A stretch of DNA of 64,000 bases, taken from contig NZ_CP073653.1 of the NCBI RefSeq assembly GCF_018223745.1, positions 1,727,001 through 1,791,000 on the forward strand, written 5' to 3'. The notes below the pieces were generated by a model. That model saw only the letters and a program-made list of their open reading frames with translations. It was not told where the DNA came from and did no database searches. Each line of letters begins with the position of its first letter. Position 1 is the stretch's first letter. Below, in pieces: positions 6,971 through 16,567 of the stretch. This stretch comes from Clostridium beijerinckii. GTDB lineage: Bacteria > Bacillota > Clostridia > Clostridiales > Clostridiaceae. The position numbers and the translations under genes are program-made.

Positions 6971-8329
6971 TTAAGCACTTTTGCGTTTCTTTGAACGAAT
7001 AGTCCAGATGATTAGTCCTATGAAGAACCCGTAAAGTGCTGGTATTATCCATCCAAATCCATAATCAAAGCCAGGTAAATATGAGTGAGCAAAATTCACA
7101 AGTTGCTTAACGATTAAATTCTCTTGTAGAGGTTGAGGCAATGATTTACATAAATCAAAAAATGCCGCAATAACTGTGAATCCTGTTGTCCATCTATAAA
7201 CATCGCTTTGTTTATTAATAAAAGGTGCTAATAGAGATAGTAGGATTAAAGTAATTACTAAAGGATATAAAAACATAAGTACTGGTATAGATAGTTGAAT
7301 GATATTACTTAATCCAAAGTTAGCGATTATGAAAGAGAAAACTGTAAATAGAACAGCATATTTTTTGTACGAAACAGAGTTTGGAAACATTTCACTGAAC
7401 ATTTCAGAACAAGAAGTTATCAAACCAATAGCTGTTTTTATACATGCGATTCCAACAATAAAAGCTAATAAAATTTGTCCGGTAAAACCAAAGTAATGAT
7501 TGCTTACCATAGATAATATACTTCCGCCGTTATCAGCACGGTTAACGCTGCCTAAGCTTGTAGCACCCATATAAGCTAGAGATCCATAGATAATAGTCAT
7601 TCCTATAACGCTAACAAGACCTGATTTACATGTCTCTATAGCAATTGATTGAGGATTTTTAACTCCTAGTTTTTGTATGTTAGAAATAATAATAATAGCA
7701 AAGGCTACAGAAGCAAGTGCATCCATGGTATTATATCCATCTAATAAACCGGTGAATAATGGCTGAGTTGCATAATTTCCTTGAGCAGGAAATTGACTTG
7801 CTTGTCCCATTGGATTTACAAATGTAGCTATTAATAAAATTGATAATAATACCAAGAAAATAGGGGTAAGATACTTACCAACCCAATCTAAAATTTGTCC
7901 TGGTTTTAATGAAAAATAAATAGTAAAAGCAAAAAATATTAATGAAAAAATAATTAGTCCTAATTTCAAATATCCATCAGAAATAAAAGGATGAATTCCA
8001 ACTTCAAATGCAACTGTAGCAGTACGTGGAATTGCAAATAAAGGGCCAATTGTTAAGTACAATAAGCATGTGAATATACTTGCATAACGAGAGCTAATAG
8101 GCCTCGCCATATCAAATAAACTTTCACTTCTTGAAAGAGCTGATGCGATAATTCCTAATATAGGTAATCCTACTCCAGTAATTAAAAATCCAATAGTAGC
8201 TGTAAAAGCGTGATCTCCAGCCTGTTGTCCCATTTGAACTGGGAAAATTAGATTACCAGCACCAAAAAATAGTCCGAATAATAATGAACCTATTAATAAG
8301 TTTTGCTGAAAGCTTAGCTTTTGTTTCAT
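6971..8329 (-). CDS. brnQ: BrnQ branched-chain amino acid:cation symporter
   Basis: A 452-residue, roughly 12-helix membrane protein of the LIVCS family that imports leucine, isoleucine and valine with Na+ or H+. The N-terminus NLLIGSLLFGLFFGAGNLIFPVQMGQQAGDH is the family hallmark, and GLDGYNTMDALASVAFAIIII is the second conserved segment. AAGGAGG precedes the ATG by seven bases. Its 5' region carries a 13-bp inverted repeat that could be an operator. The gene is monocistronic, with the palindromic element 6744-6926 just behind it. Confidence 0.93.
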   Translation of the reverse strand: MKQKLSFQQNLLIGSLLFGLFFGAGNLIFPVQMGQQAGDHAFTATIGFLITGVGLPILGIIASALSRSESLFDMARPISSRYASIFTCLLYLTIGPLFAIPRTATVAFEVGIHPFISDGYLKLGLIIFSLIFFAFTIYFSLKPGQILDWVGKYLTPIFLVLLSILLIATFVNPMGQASQFPAQGNYATQPLFTGLLDGYNTMDALASVAFAIIIISNIQKLGVKNPQSIAIETCKSGLVSVIGMTIIYGSLAYMGATSLGSVNRADNGGSILSMVSNHYFGFTGQILLAFIVGIACIKTAIGLITSCSEMFSEMFPNSVSYKKYAVLFTVFSFIIANFGLSNIIQLSIPVLMFLYPLVITLILLSLLAPFINKQSDVYRWTTGFTVIAAFFDLCKSLPQPLQENLIVKQLVNFAHSYLPGFDYGFGWIIPALYGFFIGLIIWTIRSKKRKSA

Positions 8330-8744
8330 AAATAATCCTCCTTAAATATTTTCGTATTATCAAAATAATTATACTTCTTTTATTAAAGTGTTTATTTTTT
8401 TGCATTTTGATAATACATTGTCAATTTTTAATTATAATATATTTATTTATATTAGTAAAACTCATTTTTTATATATTAGTTAAATTATTCTACTTAAAAA
8501 TTAAAATGAAAGGGATATTTACATATATTGAAGTGAAATCACTTTGTCGAATAAATATGTATGCAAATACAGTTTTTATGAGTTGCATATGATAATCAGC
8601 CAATTATTATAATTTTTTTAGAGATGATAGTTAACTTATTTGCGTTTTTTAATGAAGAGTAGTAAAAAAATAAGAAAGATCCAAATTCAATTATAGAACT
8701 TACCGTATATTTCATATAAAAAAATATATAGAATTTATTTTTTT
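8330..8744 (-). other. brnQ upstream region with 13-bp inverted repeat
   Basis: GTATTATCAAAAT (8354-8366) and ATTTTGATAATAC (8404-8416) are a perfect inverted pair 37 bases apart, just ahead of the brnQ start. They may be two operator half-regions or the base of a leader stem. No gene is credible in the rest; an open frame at 8407-8592 has no ribosome site. Confidence 0.4.
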
Positions 8745-8795
8745 ATAATAAAAACCTCCTAGAAGTAATGTTATGTTACTATTTCTAGAAGGTTT
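8745..8795 (-). terminator. Terminator of the LytTR/flotillin gene row
   Basis: On the minus strand AAACCTTCTAGAAATAGTAA folds back on TTACTTCTAGGAGGTTT, followed by TTATTATAAAAAAA. It lies directly behind the response regulator gene. Confidence 0.65.
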
Positions 8796-8801
8796 AATTT
8801 A

Positions 8802-9545
8802 TTATAAACTAAAAAGTTTTTTTATTTCCTCATATTTTTCGTGAGTAAGTAATGCATCTTTTTCTGTATTTTTAAGTTTCACAATATAGGTCCATCTTCC
8901 GTATGGATAGATTTTTGTAATCAATGATAAATTGATAATATATGATTTGTGGCTTCTAAAGAATTGAGTATGGTCTAGTTTTTCTTCTATATCGGATAAA
9001 GAAATGGAAGTTGTGAAGCTATCTGTTTTTGTATATATAACAGTGGAACTTTCTTCCCTTTGAACTAAAACAATTTCCTTTGTGTCTACAAAACTTATGC
9101 CTTCTTTATTTTTTATCATAAGCTTATCTAATCCTTTTTCGTGCTTTATTATCTTGTCTATACCATCTCCATAGCTGGGTTTATTTAAATTTTTAATTCT
9201 GTCTAAGGTTTGCATTACTCTTTCTATTTTGAACGGTTTTATCAAATAATCAAAAGCGTACAACTGGAAGGCTTCAGACATATATTCTGCATGGGCTGTT
9301 GCAAAGATAATTATAGTTTTAGGGTCTATATCTGTTAAAACTCTAGCACAATCTATACCGTTGCACTTAGGCATTTCAATATCAAAGAACACCACATTAG
9401 GGCGGTGCTCTTTAAATATGGCTATAGCTTCTTCACCATTATCTGTTTCTCCGACAACTTCAAAGCCACCAGATTTATCTAGTATTTTTTTTATTATGGT
9501 CCTTATTCCTATTTCATCGTCAACTATAAGCACTTTTATATTCAT
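8802..9545 (-). CDS. LytTR-family response regulator
   Basis: A 247-residue two-component regulator. The N-terminal receiver domain (1-~120) has the acidic pair D9/D10, phosphoacceptor D55 in VVFFDIEMPKCNG, a Thr in FATAHAEY and the conserved Lys in YLIKPF. A C-terminal LytTR DNA-binding domain (~140-245) contains FFRSHKSYIINL and the final KYEEIKKLF. It belongs to the LytR/AgrA type. The most likely kinase partner is encoded at the other end of the same row of genes (11645-12496), with NfeD, FloA and an unknown protein between them. AGGAG precedes the start. Confidence 0.92.
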   Translation of the reverse strand: MNIKVLIVDDEIGIRTIIKKILDKSGGFEVVGETDNGEEAIAIFKEHRPNVVFFDIEMPKCNGIDCARVLTDIDPKTIIIFATAHAEYMSEAFQLYAFDYLIKPFKIERVMQTLDRIKNLNKPSYGDGIDKIIKHEKGLDKLMIKNKEGISFVDTKEIVLVQREESSTVIYTKTDSFTTSISLSDIEEKLDHTQFFRSHKSYIINLSLITKIYPYGRWTYIVKLKNTEKDALLTHEKYEEIKKLFSL

Positions 9546-9562
9546 AGAATAATTCTCCTAAT

Positions 9563-9964
9563 TTAAAATCTTCTTTTTCTAGTTTTACTTTTTGGCTTTC
9601 CAACTATATCTGAAAGTATAATAGCTTGTTGAAGTCTAACTGGTGTTATTTCCTGGGTAATAGAATCTATAATTCCTTGTGGATTTGAAGAAGCTGCTTC
9701 TTTTTTATCATAGTAGCTATTTTTTGTATTATTATAAGAATTCGTGTTTTCACTAGCTATATCGTCAATTGAATCACCTTCGTCATATTCTTCATCGTCA
9801 TTCTCTAACTCTGTATCAGAAGTGTTGTTTATACCATCGTTCATTTCGGTTGCATTTGGATATTTGAAAACAAAATTTCTTGAATTATTGTTTAATATGG
9901 ACGTAGGATTGAATATAGCATTTGCAAGAATTTTTAATAGATTAATGGTATCATCATATTTCAT
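9563..9964 (-). CDS. Acidic linker-containing protein of unknown function
   Basis: About 133 residues. I do not recognise a family. An N-terminal helix-like part (KYDDTINLLKILANAIF) is followed by a strongly acidic low-complexity stretch (ELENDDEEYDEGDSIDD, residues ~52-70), an Asn/Ser-rich linker, a second helical part (VRLQQAIILSDIVG) and a basic tail (KPKSKTRKRRF). The ATG at 9964 is better spaced from AGGAGAG than the in-frame GTG at 9973. It sits between floA and the response regulator with 12- to 17-base gaps, so it is almost certainly co-transcribed and may link the membrane-domain proteins to the signalling pair. Confidence 0.65.
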   Translation of the reverse strand: MKYDDTINLLKILANAIFNPTSILNNNSRNFVFKYPNATEMNDGINNTSDTELENDDEEYDEGDSIDDIASENTNSYNNTKNSYYDKKEAASSNPQGIIDSITQEITPVRLQQAIILSDIVGKPKSKTRKRRF

Positions 9965-9985
9965 AGTTTTCACTCTCCTAGGAGT

Positions 9986-10972
9986 CTATTTTTTGTCTCT
10001 CTGATCTTTGTTATCACTAGAAAGAGATTGATTTTTATTTCCTGCGCTAGAAATTGAACTTCTCATACTTGTATCTGCAATAACATTTTGCATATCATAA
10101 TAATCCATTATTCCAAGTTTTCCTTCTCTAAGTGCATAAGCCATTGCTCTTGGTACTTCGGCTTCTGATTCTACAACAGCAGCTCTCATTTCTTGCTCTT
10201 TAGCTACAGCCATAGCTCTTCTTTCTTCAGCTTTAGCTTGAGCTATATTTTTATCAGCTTCTGCCTGTAAAGTTTGAAGTTGGGCTCCTATATTTCTTCC
10301 TACATCTACGTCAGCGATATCAATGGATAGAATCTCAAAGGCAGTACCTGCATCTAAGCCTTTATTTAATACTGTTTTTGAAATAGCATCAGGATTTTCT
10401 AATACTATCTTATGACTAGTAGAAGAACCAACTGTAGTAACTATACCTTCACCAACTCTGGCTAGTATAGTTGCTTCTCCAGCCCCTCCGACCAACCTTT
10501 CGAGATTAGCTCTAACTGTAACTCTAGCCTTAACTAAAAGTTCTATACCATCTTTTGCAACTGCTGAAACATTTGGAGTTTCAATAACTCTAGGGTTAAC
10601 ACTCATCTTAACTGCTTCTAAGACGTCTCTACCAGCTAAGTCAATAGCAGCAGCTTTTTCAAATTGTAAGTCTATGTCAGCTCTATGAGCTGCAATTAAT
10701 GCATTAACTACATTATCTACATTACCACCAGCTAAATAATGGGCTTCTAATTGATTGACATTAAGTCCCATACCAGCTTTTGTTGATTTAATAAGTGGAA
10801 TTACAATTTTAGAAGGTACAACTCTTCTAAGTCTCATACCAATCAAGTTGAATATGCTTACTTGAACATTTGCTGCTAAAGATGATATCCATAATCCTAT
10901 TGGTATAAATCTAACAAACACAGTAATTAAAAATACAACTGCTATTACTACTATAATTAAATTGGTAATCAT
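9986..10972 (-). CDS. floA: Flotillin-like protein FloA
   Basis: A 328-residue flotillin-like scaffold of functional membrane microdomains (YqfA/FloA family). It has an N-terminal hydrophobic segment (residues 1-~25), the family sequences [28 protein letters not shown] and [23 protein letters not shown], a [15 protein letters not shown] block and an Ala/Glu-rich coiled-coil ([30 protein letters not shown]). nfeD lies directly upstream, the arrangement also seen in Bacillus yqeZ-yqfA-yqfB. Such proteins organise signalling and transport complexes in the membrane. Confidence 0.92.
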   Translation of the reverse strand: MITNLIIVVIAVVFLITVFVRFIPIGLWISSLAANVQVSIFNLIGMRLRRVVPSKIVIPLIKSTKAGMGLNVNQLEAHYLAGGNVDNVVNALIAAHRADIDLQFEKAAAIDLAGRDVLEAVKMSVNPRVIETPNVSAVAKDGIELLVKARVTVRANLERLVGGAGEATILARVGEGIVTTVGSSTSHKIVLENPDAISKTVLNKGLDAGTAFEILSIDIADVDVGRNIGAQLQTLQAEADKNIAQAKAEERRAMAVAKEQEMRAAVVESEAEVPRAMAYALREGKLGIMDYYDMQNVIADTSMRSSISSAGNKNQSLSSDNKDQRDKK

Positions 10973-10998
10973 TAATAATCTCTCCTTTAAATATAAAT

Positions 10999-11496
10999 TT
11001 ATATTTTAACTTTTTTTACTAGCAACTTAACTCCGCTAACTTTAAATATTTCTACATTAGTCCCTTTATTAATGTATTCTCCTTCAGAAATTACATCAAA
11101 TTTAACTCCGTCTATATCTACAGAACCAGTTGGCCTTAGATCAGTAACAGCTACTCCAGATTTTCCTAACAAATAATCTAAATCTGAAGAACTAATATAC
11201 CCATGTTCTTTCTTTTGCTCATCAGGAAGAATTAATGGTTTAAAGAACTTTCCTTTCGTGAAAAAAGTTAGAACAACACCTAACATGATTCCGAGGATTG
11301 CTAAAATTCCTAATATCATAACTAAAGCTTGTGCAAAATTCTCAGCAGTCAATGCCACTGCAAGTATTAAACATATAGCTCCGGCAATTCCTGGCACCCC
11401 AAAACCTGGAATATGCATTTCTAAAAGCACTAATCCAAACCCTACTACTAGAAGTAAAACTGTAAGAACTGTTACATCAGGTAAAAATGCGATCAT
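10999..11496 (-). CDS. Short NfeD-family membrane protein
   Basis: A 165-residue NfeD protein without the ClpP-like protease domain of the long form. Three hydrophobic segments (about residues 5-25, 30-50 and 55-80, including [25 protein letters not shown]) are followed by a C-terminal OB-fold ([52 protein letters not shown]). I start at 11496, where GGAGGGAGG precedes the ATG; the longer frame to 11559 lacks a ribosome site. Short NfeD proteins pair with flotillins, and floA follows after 26 bases. Confidence 0.9.
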   Translation of the reverse strand: MIAFLPDVTVLTVLLLVVGFGLVLLEMHIPGFGVPGIAGAICLILAVALTAENFAQALVMILGILAILGIMLGVVLTFFTKGKFFKPLILPDEQKKEHGYISSSDLDYLLGKSGVAVTDLRPTGSVDIDGVKFDVISEGEYINKGTNVEIFKVSGVKLLVKKVKI

Positions 11497-11644
11497 ATTT
11501 TTGTACCTCCCTCCTTGGTATATAAATATAATAAGCCACATGTTGAAGTTTGGTAACATAAAGCTTCTAAGTTATACAGTTTTTAGGTTCAAATGTCATT
11601 TATAAGAGTGTTGGCATCTTTGAATATCAATTTATAAGATTTTA

Positions 11645-12496
11645 TTATTCTTTTTTTGGTAGAATAACTTCGAAAGATGTTCGTTTATCATTTGATGTAA
11701 CTTCAATCGTACCAGAAAAACATTCAACAATTTCTTTAACTATAGCGAGGCCCATGCCATCACCTTTCTCATTTTTTGTTGAGAATCCTTCTTTAAATAT
11801 GTTGACTATAATTTCAGGAGGTATGCAATCTCCGTTATTGGATATATTGAGTCGTATATTTTTTAGATCTTCTGATAATTCAACAAGCATATATCTATTG
11901 CTTGGTTTTTGTTTTAAAGCAAATATAGCATTATCTATAATATTGCCAATAATTCTGCAAAAATCCCATGGTTCCATATTAAGATTATTTAAGTTGCTTT
12001 TTATTTCAAGTTCCATATCGATATTGTTCTTTTCGGCCACTTGTAATTTTGCCTGAAACAATGCATTAACTGCTGGCTTTGAAGTTTTTAGAGCTTTGCT
12101 AATTCTCACTATATCTTTATAGACCGGTTCTATATAGTTTCTTGCTTCCTGAAATTCTTCAAGTTCCATTAATGAGTAAATCACCTGAATGTGATTCAAG
12201 TAGTCGTGACGTTGAGATCTTAATGTTTTATTGAAGTCCTCAAGGTATCTTATAGTATCTATTAAATTATTACTGCCTTTCTTAAATAAAAAATTATAAA
12301 ATATTATTCCTGTAATAATACTATTAATACCTATGCTTATAGCTACGACATAAATGATAAAATTTCCTTCAATCATATGTGGATTTTGACTTTTGTAGTA
12401 GATAAATAGAGTTATAAAGATTATTTGTATTAAGTTTAAAAATATAGATGCTAGTACAATCTTAGAGATGTTGTAGGGCTGTTTTTTTATTATCAT
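11645..12496 (-). CDS. Sensor histidine kinase (SpoB-type helix, GHKL ATPase)
   Basis: A 283-residue kinase. Two membrane helices (about 12-33 and 45-70) are followed by a sensor-kinase SpoB-type dimerisation helix with the phosphorylatable His97 in LRSQRHDYLNHIQVI. A GHKL ATP-binding domain follows with N-box (IIGNIIDNAIFAL), G1 (NNGDCIP) and G2 (KGDGMGLAIV). There is no extracellular domain beyond a short loop, so it may sense membrane state. AAGGAGG precedes the ATG. It is upstream of nfeD-floA in the same direction with a 148-base gap and no obvious terminator. The matching regulator is the LytTR protein at 8802-9545. Confidence 0.9.
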   Translation of the reverse strand: MIIKKQPYNISKIVLASIFLNLIQIIFITLFIYYKSQNPHMIEGNFIIYVVAISIGINSIITGIIFYNFLFKKGSNNLIDTIRYLEDFNKTLRSQRHDYLNHIQVIYSLMELEEFQEARNYIEPVYKDIVRISKALKTSKPAVNALFQAKLQVAEKNNIDMELEIKSNLNNLNMEPWDFCRIIGNIIDNAIFALKQKPSNRYMLVELSEDLKNIRLNISNNGDCIPPEIIVNIFKEGFSTKNEKGDGMGLAIVKEIVECFSGTIEVTSNDKRTSFEVILPKKE

Positions 12497-13053
12497 ACTT
12501 TACCTCCTTGCAAATAAATGACAAATATATTTTACCATGTTTCTCTTAATATTAACCTTGAATCACCTTAATTTATTCTTAATCAGTGATAGGGAAAATA
12601 AAAGCTGTTTATATAGTGTTATAAAAGTTTGTGAAAAATTTTGGGATATTATATATGATACAATTGAATTTTTAAATTTGAGTCTTAACTTAGCTCACAT
12701 AACTTAAATTTTAAATGTGAATTTATTGTTGCAGCATATATGTGAAATATATTAATTTTAATTACCAAATATAATAAATAAATATGTCTGATTTTATTGA
12801 ATGTACAAGGAAAGAGTGGGTTAGTTTTTTATGCAAATAGTGAAAAAAGGAGTTTATATACTTAAAACAAAGAGGAATAAATTGTAAAGTTTAGCATGTA
12901 TCGCACAAAGATTTATAGTATAATATAAGATAATAATAAAGGATAATTAATTATATGGTCTTGTAAAATTATACTAATAAATATTTAGGTTATTAACAAT
13001 AAACGTAAAATGAATTATATTTAATACGTTTTTGATGAATATGGGGAGGATTT
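12497..13053. other. Divergent intergenic region, kinase / acetyltransferase
   Basis: About 560 very AT-rich bases between two divergent genes. I see no gene, strong hairpin or repeat. A TATAATATAAG sequence near 12920 could be a -10 for the acetyltransferase, but no convincing -35 goes with it. Confidence 0.3.
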
Positions 13054-14292
13054 ATGAAAGATAAAGAAATGTTTATTGAAGAATACGGCGATTTTAAAAT
13101 GAGAAAATTAACTGAGGATGATCTAGAACAGTTTAATGGGCTTTTACGTTATGCATTTCAAATAACGATGGAAGATCTTTTGCATACTGGTTGGACAGAA
13201 GAGCAAATTATGCATGCTAAAATGCCGATTCTTAAAAATGCCTATGTTCTTGGTTGGTTTTATCACGGTAAGTTAGCTTCAATGATTGTAGTATATTCCA
13301 TGAAAGTAAATATCCATGATAGTATTTGCAAAATGGGTGGGGTTACTGGAGTTGCTACCTATCCTGAATACACTGGAAAAGGGTTAATTCATTCTTTGAT
13401 TAAGCGAGCTATTATTCATATGAATGAAGAAGGTCAAGTTATTTCTTGTTTATATCCATATTCAATCCCTCTTTATAGAAAGCATGGTTGGGAAATAATT
13501 TCTGATAAAATAACTTTTACAATCAAAGATTCGCAGCTTCCTAAAAAAAGAGCAGTAGAAGGAATGATGGAGCGTGTAGATTTAGAATGTGAGGATCTTT
13601 TAAATGTACATGATTATTTTTCAATGCAGAGACATGGTGCAATGATTAGAGATGAGCTTGCGTGGGATGAATATTGGCGTTGGGATAGTGATGATATTAT
13701 TGCGGCTATTTACTACAGTAAGAATCATAAGCCCCTTGGTTATTTAATCTATTATATTAGAAATGATATATTTTATATTAAAGAAATGGTTTATTTAAAT
13801 ACTGAAGCACACCACGGAATTTGGAATTATATAAGTGCCCATTATTCTATGGTTAATGAAGTGAAGGGAAATAATTTCTCGGGAGAGCCAATGGCCTTTT
13901 TATTTGAAGATAGCGAAATAGTTGAAACTATTAAACCATATTTTATGGCAAGGATTATAAATGTAAAAGAATTTATAATAAAATACCCATTCCTAGTAAA
14001 AGCACAGAAACTTAAGATAAGCTTCAAAATAAATGATCCTATTGCTCAATGGAATAATGGCATTTTTAATATCTATTGGGATGATGAAGAAACAGTCTGT
14101 GAGAAGAGTGATGATATGTATGCTGCTAATTTAGTAGAAATGGATATTCAGACATTAACAACTATGCTTATGGGATATAAGCGTCCTACATTCCTATATG
14201 AGTGTGGAAGAATAAAAACAGAATATTATATGCTCAAAATTTTAGAACAGTTAATACCAGTAGAGAAGCCTTATTTTTCAGACTATTTCTAA
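13054..14292 (+). CDS. Eis-like GNAT acetyltransferase
   Basis: A 412-residue protein with the architecture of the Eis family. An N-terminal GNAT domain has acetyl-CoA motif GVTGVATYPEYTGKGLIHSLI and SCLYPYSIPLYRKHGWE, a second GNAT-like part follows (GYLIYYI...IKEMVYLN), and a sterol-carrier-like C-terminal domain ends in DYF. The C-terminal carboxylate of Eis enzymes acts as catalytic base, and the terminal Phe here fits. Eis proteins acetylate amines, including aminoglycosides, or protein lysines; the substrate here is unknown. GGGGAGG precedes the ATG. Confidence 0.85.
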   Translation: MKDKEMFIEEYGDFKMRKLTEDDLEQFNGLLRYAFQITMEDLLHTGWTEEQIMHAKMPILKNAYVLGWFYHGKLASMIVVYSMKVNIHDSICKMGGVTGVATYPEYTGKGLIHSLIKRAIIHMNEEGQVISCLYPYSIPLYRKHGWEIISDKITFTIKDSQLPKKRAVEGMMERVDLECEDLLNVHDYFSMQRHGAMIRDELAWDEYWRWDSDDIIAAIYYSKNHKPLGYLIYYIRNDIFYIKEMVYLNTEAHHGIWNYISAHYSMVNEVKGNNFSGEPMAFLFEDSEIVETIKPYFMARIINVKEFIIKYPFLVKAQKLKISFKINDPIAQWNNGIFNIYWDDEETVCEKSDDMYAANLVEMDIQTLTTMLMGYKRPTFLYECGRIKTEYYMLKILEQLIPVEKPYFSDYF

Positions 14293-14360
14293 ATTTAGAG
14301 ATATAGAAATATATTGGTGGTTATATATCATTTACTTACAGTGGACTTTTAAACTGTGTA

Positions 14361-14397
14361 ACAAAATCTCAAACTACAAAGGCGTTTGTGATTTTGT
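14361..14397 (+). terminator. Hairpin after Eis-like gene
   Basis: ACAAAATCTCAAAC pairs with GTTTGTGATTTTGT (one internal T-T mismatch) around a 9-base loop, 70 bases past the stop. The T tract is weak (TCTAATT). Confidence 0.45.
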
Positions 14398-14435
14398 TCT
14401 AATTGATCAAGGAAGTATAACTTATAGGAATAAAT

Positions 14436-14473
14436 AATAGTCTTGAAATATGATTTGTTTCAAGACTATTTCT
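14436..14473. terminator. Second hairpin between Eis-like and EamA genes
   Basis: AATAGTCTTGAAA pairs with TTTCAAGACTATT around a ten-base loop, followed by TCTA. It could serve transcripts from the left; the convergent EamA gene ends 200 bases away. Confidence 0.6.
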
Positions 14474-14667
14474 ACATTAATTATAAATGATTATAAATTT
14501 AGAAAATAAATTAACAATATAATTGTATTAATAAATAATATAAAATTAATAAAAAGATTACTATATTCATGTTGCATTAAAGTATATTGAAATTCTAAAA
14601 AGATTAAATGTATTTAAATAATGAAATGACAGAGCATAAGTAGGATAAGAATTTTTTTGTTAAATAC

Positions 14668-15588
14668 TTATATAGCTTTTGAATTACTTGAACTATCATC
14701 TTTTACTTTTACCGTTTGGCCAATTAAAAATATACATATCCCTATTAAGATAATTAGTGATCCGATAATTTGATTATAAGATATGGATTCTCCGAGTATT
14801 AAGAATGCTAATGTACACGTTCCAACAGGCTCACCTAATATACTCATGGAAATAGTTGAAGCACTTAACCACTTAATTAGCCAATTTAAAACTGTTTGAC
14901 CAAGTATTGTTGAAATTAATGCTAAGCAGAAGAACCATAACCAATCAGAGTTTGCATAGCCTATTAGGGGATATTTTAATATGACAGAATATGCTAATAA
15001 AAATATACTACTGCTTAAATAACAAATGAAAACATAAGCAACTAGAGATAAATTTTTTCTTACACTTTGTCCGATGAGGAAATATGCTGTAATAACTCCA
15101 GCTGCTAGTAAAGCAAGTATATCTCCTATCAAGGCTATCCCACCAATTTTAAAATCTCCAAATCCGATTATACAGCTTCCGAATATAGATAAAAAACCAC
15201 CAAATAGTGATAGTTTCTTTAATCTCTCACCAAAGAAAAAATAGCTTCCTATAAAAGCAAATAGTGGCTGCATAGTTACAAGAACAGTTGAACTTGCAAC
15301 TGAAGTAAAACGCAAGGATTCAAACCAAAGTATATAATGTATTGCTAGAAAAATTCCTGATGAAAACACTGCCGCTAATTGTTTGAGCTTCAATTTTTTT
15401 ATTTCTAATAAGTATTTTTTGTTAAATAGTATTACAGGCAATATCATCAATGTTGAAAAAACTAATCTATATGTAGCAATGATTGGAGCAGGCGCAGTTG
15501 ATAGTTTTACAAATATAGCAGATGTAGAAATAGCTAAAACTCCAAAAAATAAAAAAAGGTAATGTATAATTTTATGTGAATTCTTCAA
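14668..15588 (-). CDS. EamA/DMT superfamily transporter
   Basis: A ten-helix drug/metabolite transporter with two EamA repeats. The first runs from about residue 8 (FFGVLAISTSAIFVKLSTAPAPIIATYRLVFS) and contains ILWFESLRFTSVASSTVLVTMQPLF. The second starts near residue 155 and contains LNWLIKWLSASTISMSILGEPVGTCTLAFLILGE. The substrate is not predictable. The frame is open to an ATG at 15624 without a ribosome site. The TTG at 15588 has AAAGGA ten bases ahead and gives the usual N-terminal length, so I prefer it, with some doubt. Confidence 0.85.
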   Translation of the reverse strand: MKNSHKIIHYLFLFFGVLAISTSAIFVKLSTAPAPIIATYRLVFSTLMILPVILFNKKYLLEIKKLKLKQLAAVFSSGIFLAIHYILWFESLRFTSVASSTVLVTMQPLFAFIGSYFFFGERLKKLSLFGGFLSIFGSCIIGFGDFKIGGIALIGDILALLAAGVITAYFLIGQSVRKNLSLVAYVFICYLSSSIFLLAYSVILKYPLIGYANSDWLWFFCLALISTILGQTVLNWLIKWLSASTISMSILGEPVGTCTLAFLILGESISYNQIIGSLIILIGICIFLIGQTVKVKDDSSSNSKAI

Positions 15589-15853
15589 AAAGATTACGTC
15601 CTTTCTAAATAAAAATAATTTCATAATATTTCTTTATAAATATGATTATATGATTTAAGACTTCTTTCAAATGTATAAAGACGAGTAACTTGTTTATCAT
15701 GTATATCTGTCTCTTACTTGGTGTATTCTTCTGTTTTCAACTTTTGAGTCGCTTTTGTGGTAGAAATTTTATCCATATGATATGTGAACTTTAACTATCA
15801 TATAATATGTTTGTTGAAAGTTCAACTATTATTATAGATAAGCCAATTATAAG

Positions 15854-15961
15854 TTAGATTTATACTATGAAATATATCCCAACTAGAAACTGGAATAAAA
15901 GCATATTATTCATTTCGACGAGTTATATGCATAAGTTCAGGTCTTAGTTGGGTTATCTATA
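15854..15961. repeat. 108-bp dispersed repeat, copy A
   Basis: It matches 40455-40562 base for base in length with six substitutions. The ends are complementary: CCCAACTA near the left and TAGTTGGG near the right can form a hairpin closing the element. Copy A is upstream of the EamA gene; copy B is just behind ilvD. Confidence 0.8.
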
Positions 15962-16339
15962 GGTTCATTATTTATAGTTTAAAAGTATTTATTATATAGG
16001 TCATTTATAATTATTGATTACGTTTCTGATTGTTTTAAATTCTAAAGAATATTACCATATTAGAATATATATTCTTCAGAATATGCTTATAAAATGCGGG
16101 TTGAAAGGATTCTAGTATGAAAAATGGAATTGATTTTAATGTTATTCTAGAGAAGGAGTCATGTATCTATAATAGAAGTAGATAAGGTTTCGCTTAAGAA
16201 GCAGTATACAGATGTTACTTTATATTTTTCTATTTGAAAAAGTGGAAGAGTTACTGGGGAGGTATCTGATAAATTTTAGAGTGATTGTAAACATTAAAGA
16301 TGATTGTGATATTGTGAGTTGATAGTCATGAAATTGCAG

Positions 16340-16567
16340 ATAAAGAGTTGGAACTAGAGTATTAAAAGGTAGATACGGAATTACAGCTGAAGCTATAGAA
16401 AGAAGATATTATGAGTGATTAGGGAATTTGAAAGAGATATTTGATATTTGTAATGAAATAAATATATATGATACAAATAAATTTAAGCATGTACTTATAT
16501 ATGTGATGAAATGATTAAATGAAAAAGAGATATAATTCCTGAGCGGAGTAGAAAGATTTTAAAATAA
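16340..16567 (+). pseudogene. Decayed partial copy of the zeta-toxin-like gene
   Basis: The segment aligns with the last ~225 bases of the intact gene at 17256-17822, for example AAGAGTTGGAACTAGAGTATTAAAAGG here against AAGAGTTAGAATTAGGGTATTAAAAGG there. It carries an in-frame TGA after the RRYYE-equivalent codons and several frame changes. The upstream half is no longer recognisable. It shows a tandem duplication or replacement history for this toxin locus. Confidence 0.75.

Noticed and set aside
8407..8592. 61-codon plus-strand frame upstream of brnQ
   Set aside because: No ribosome site, extreme Ile/Leu/Lys bias, and it overlaps the brnQ promoter region.
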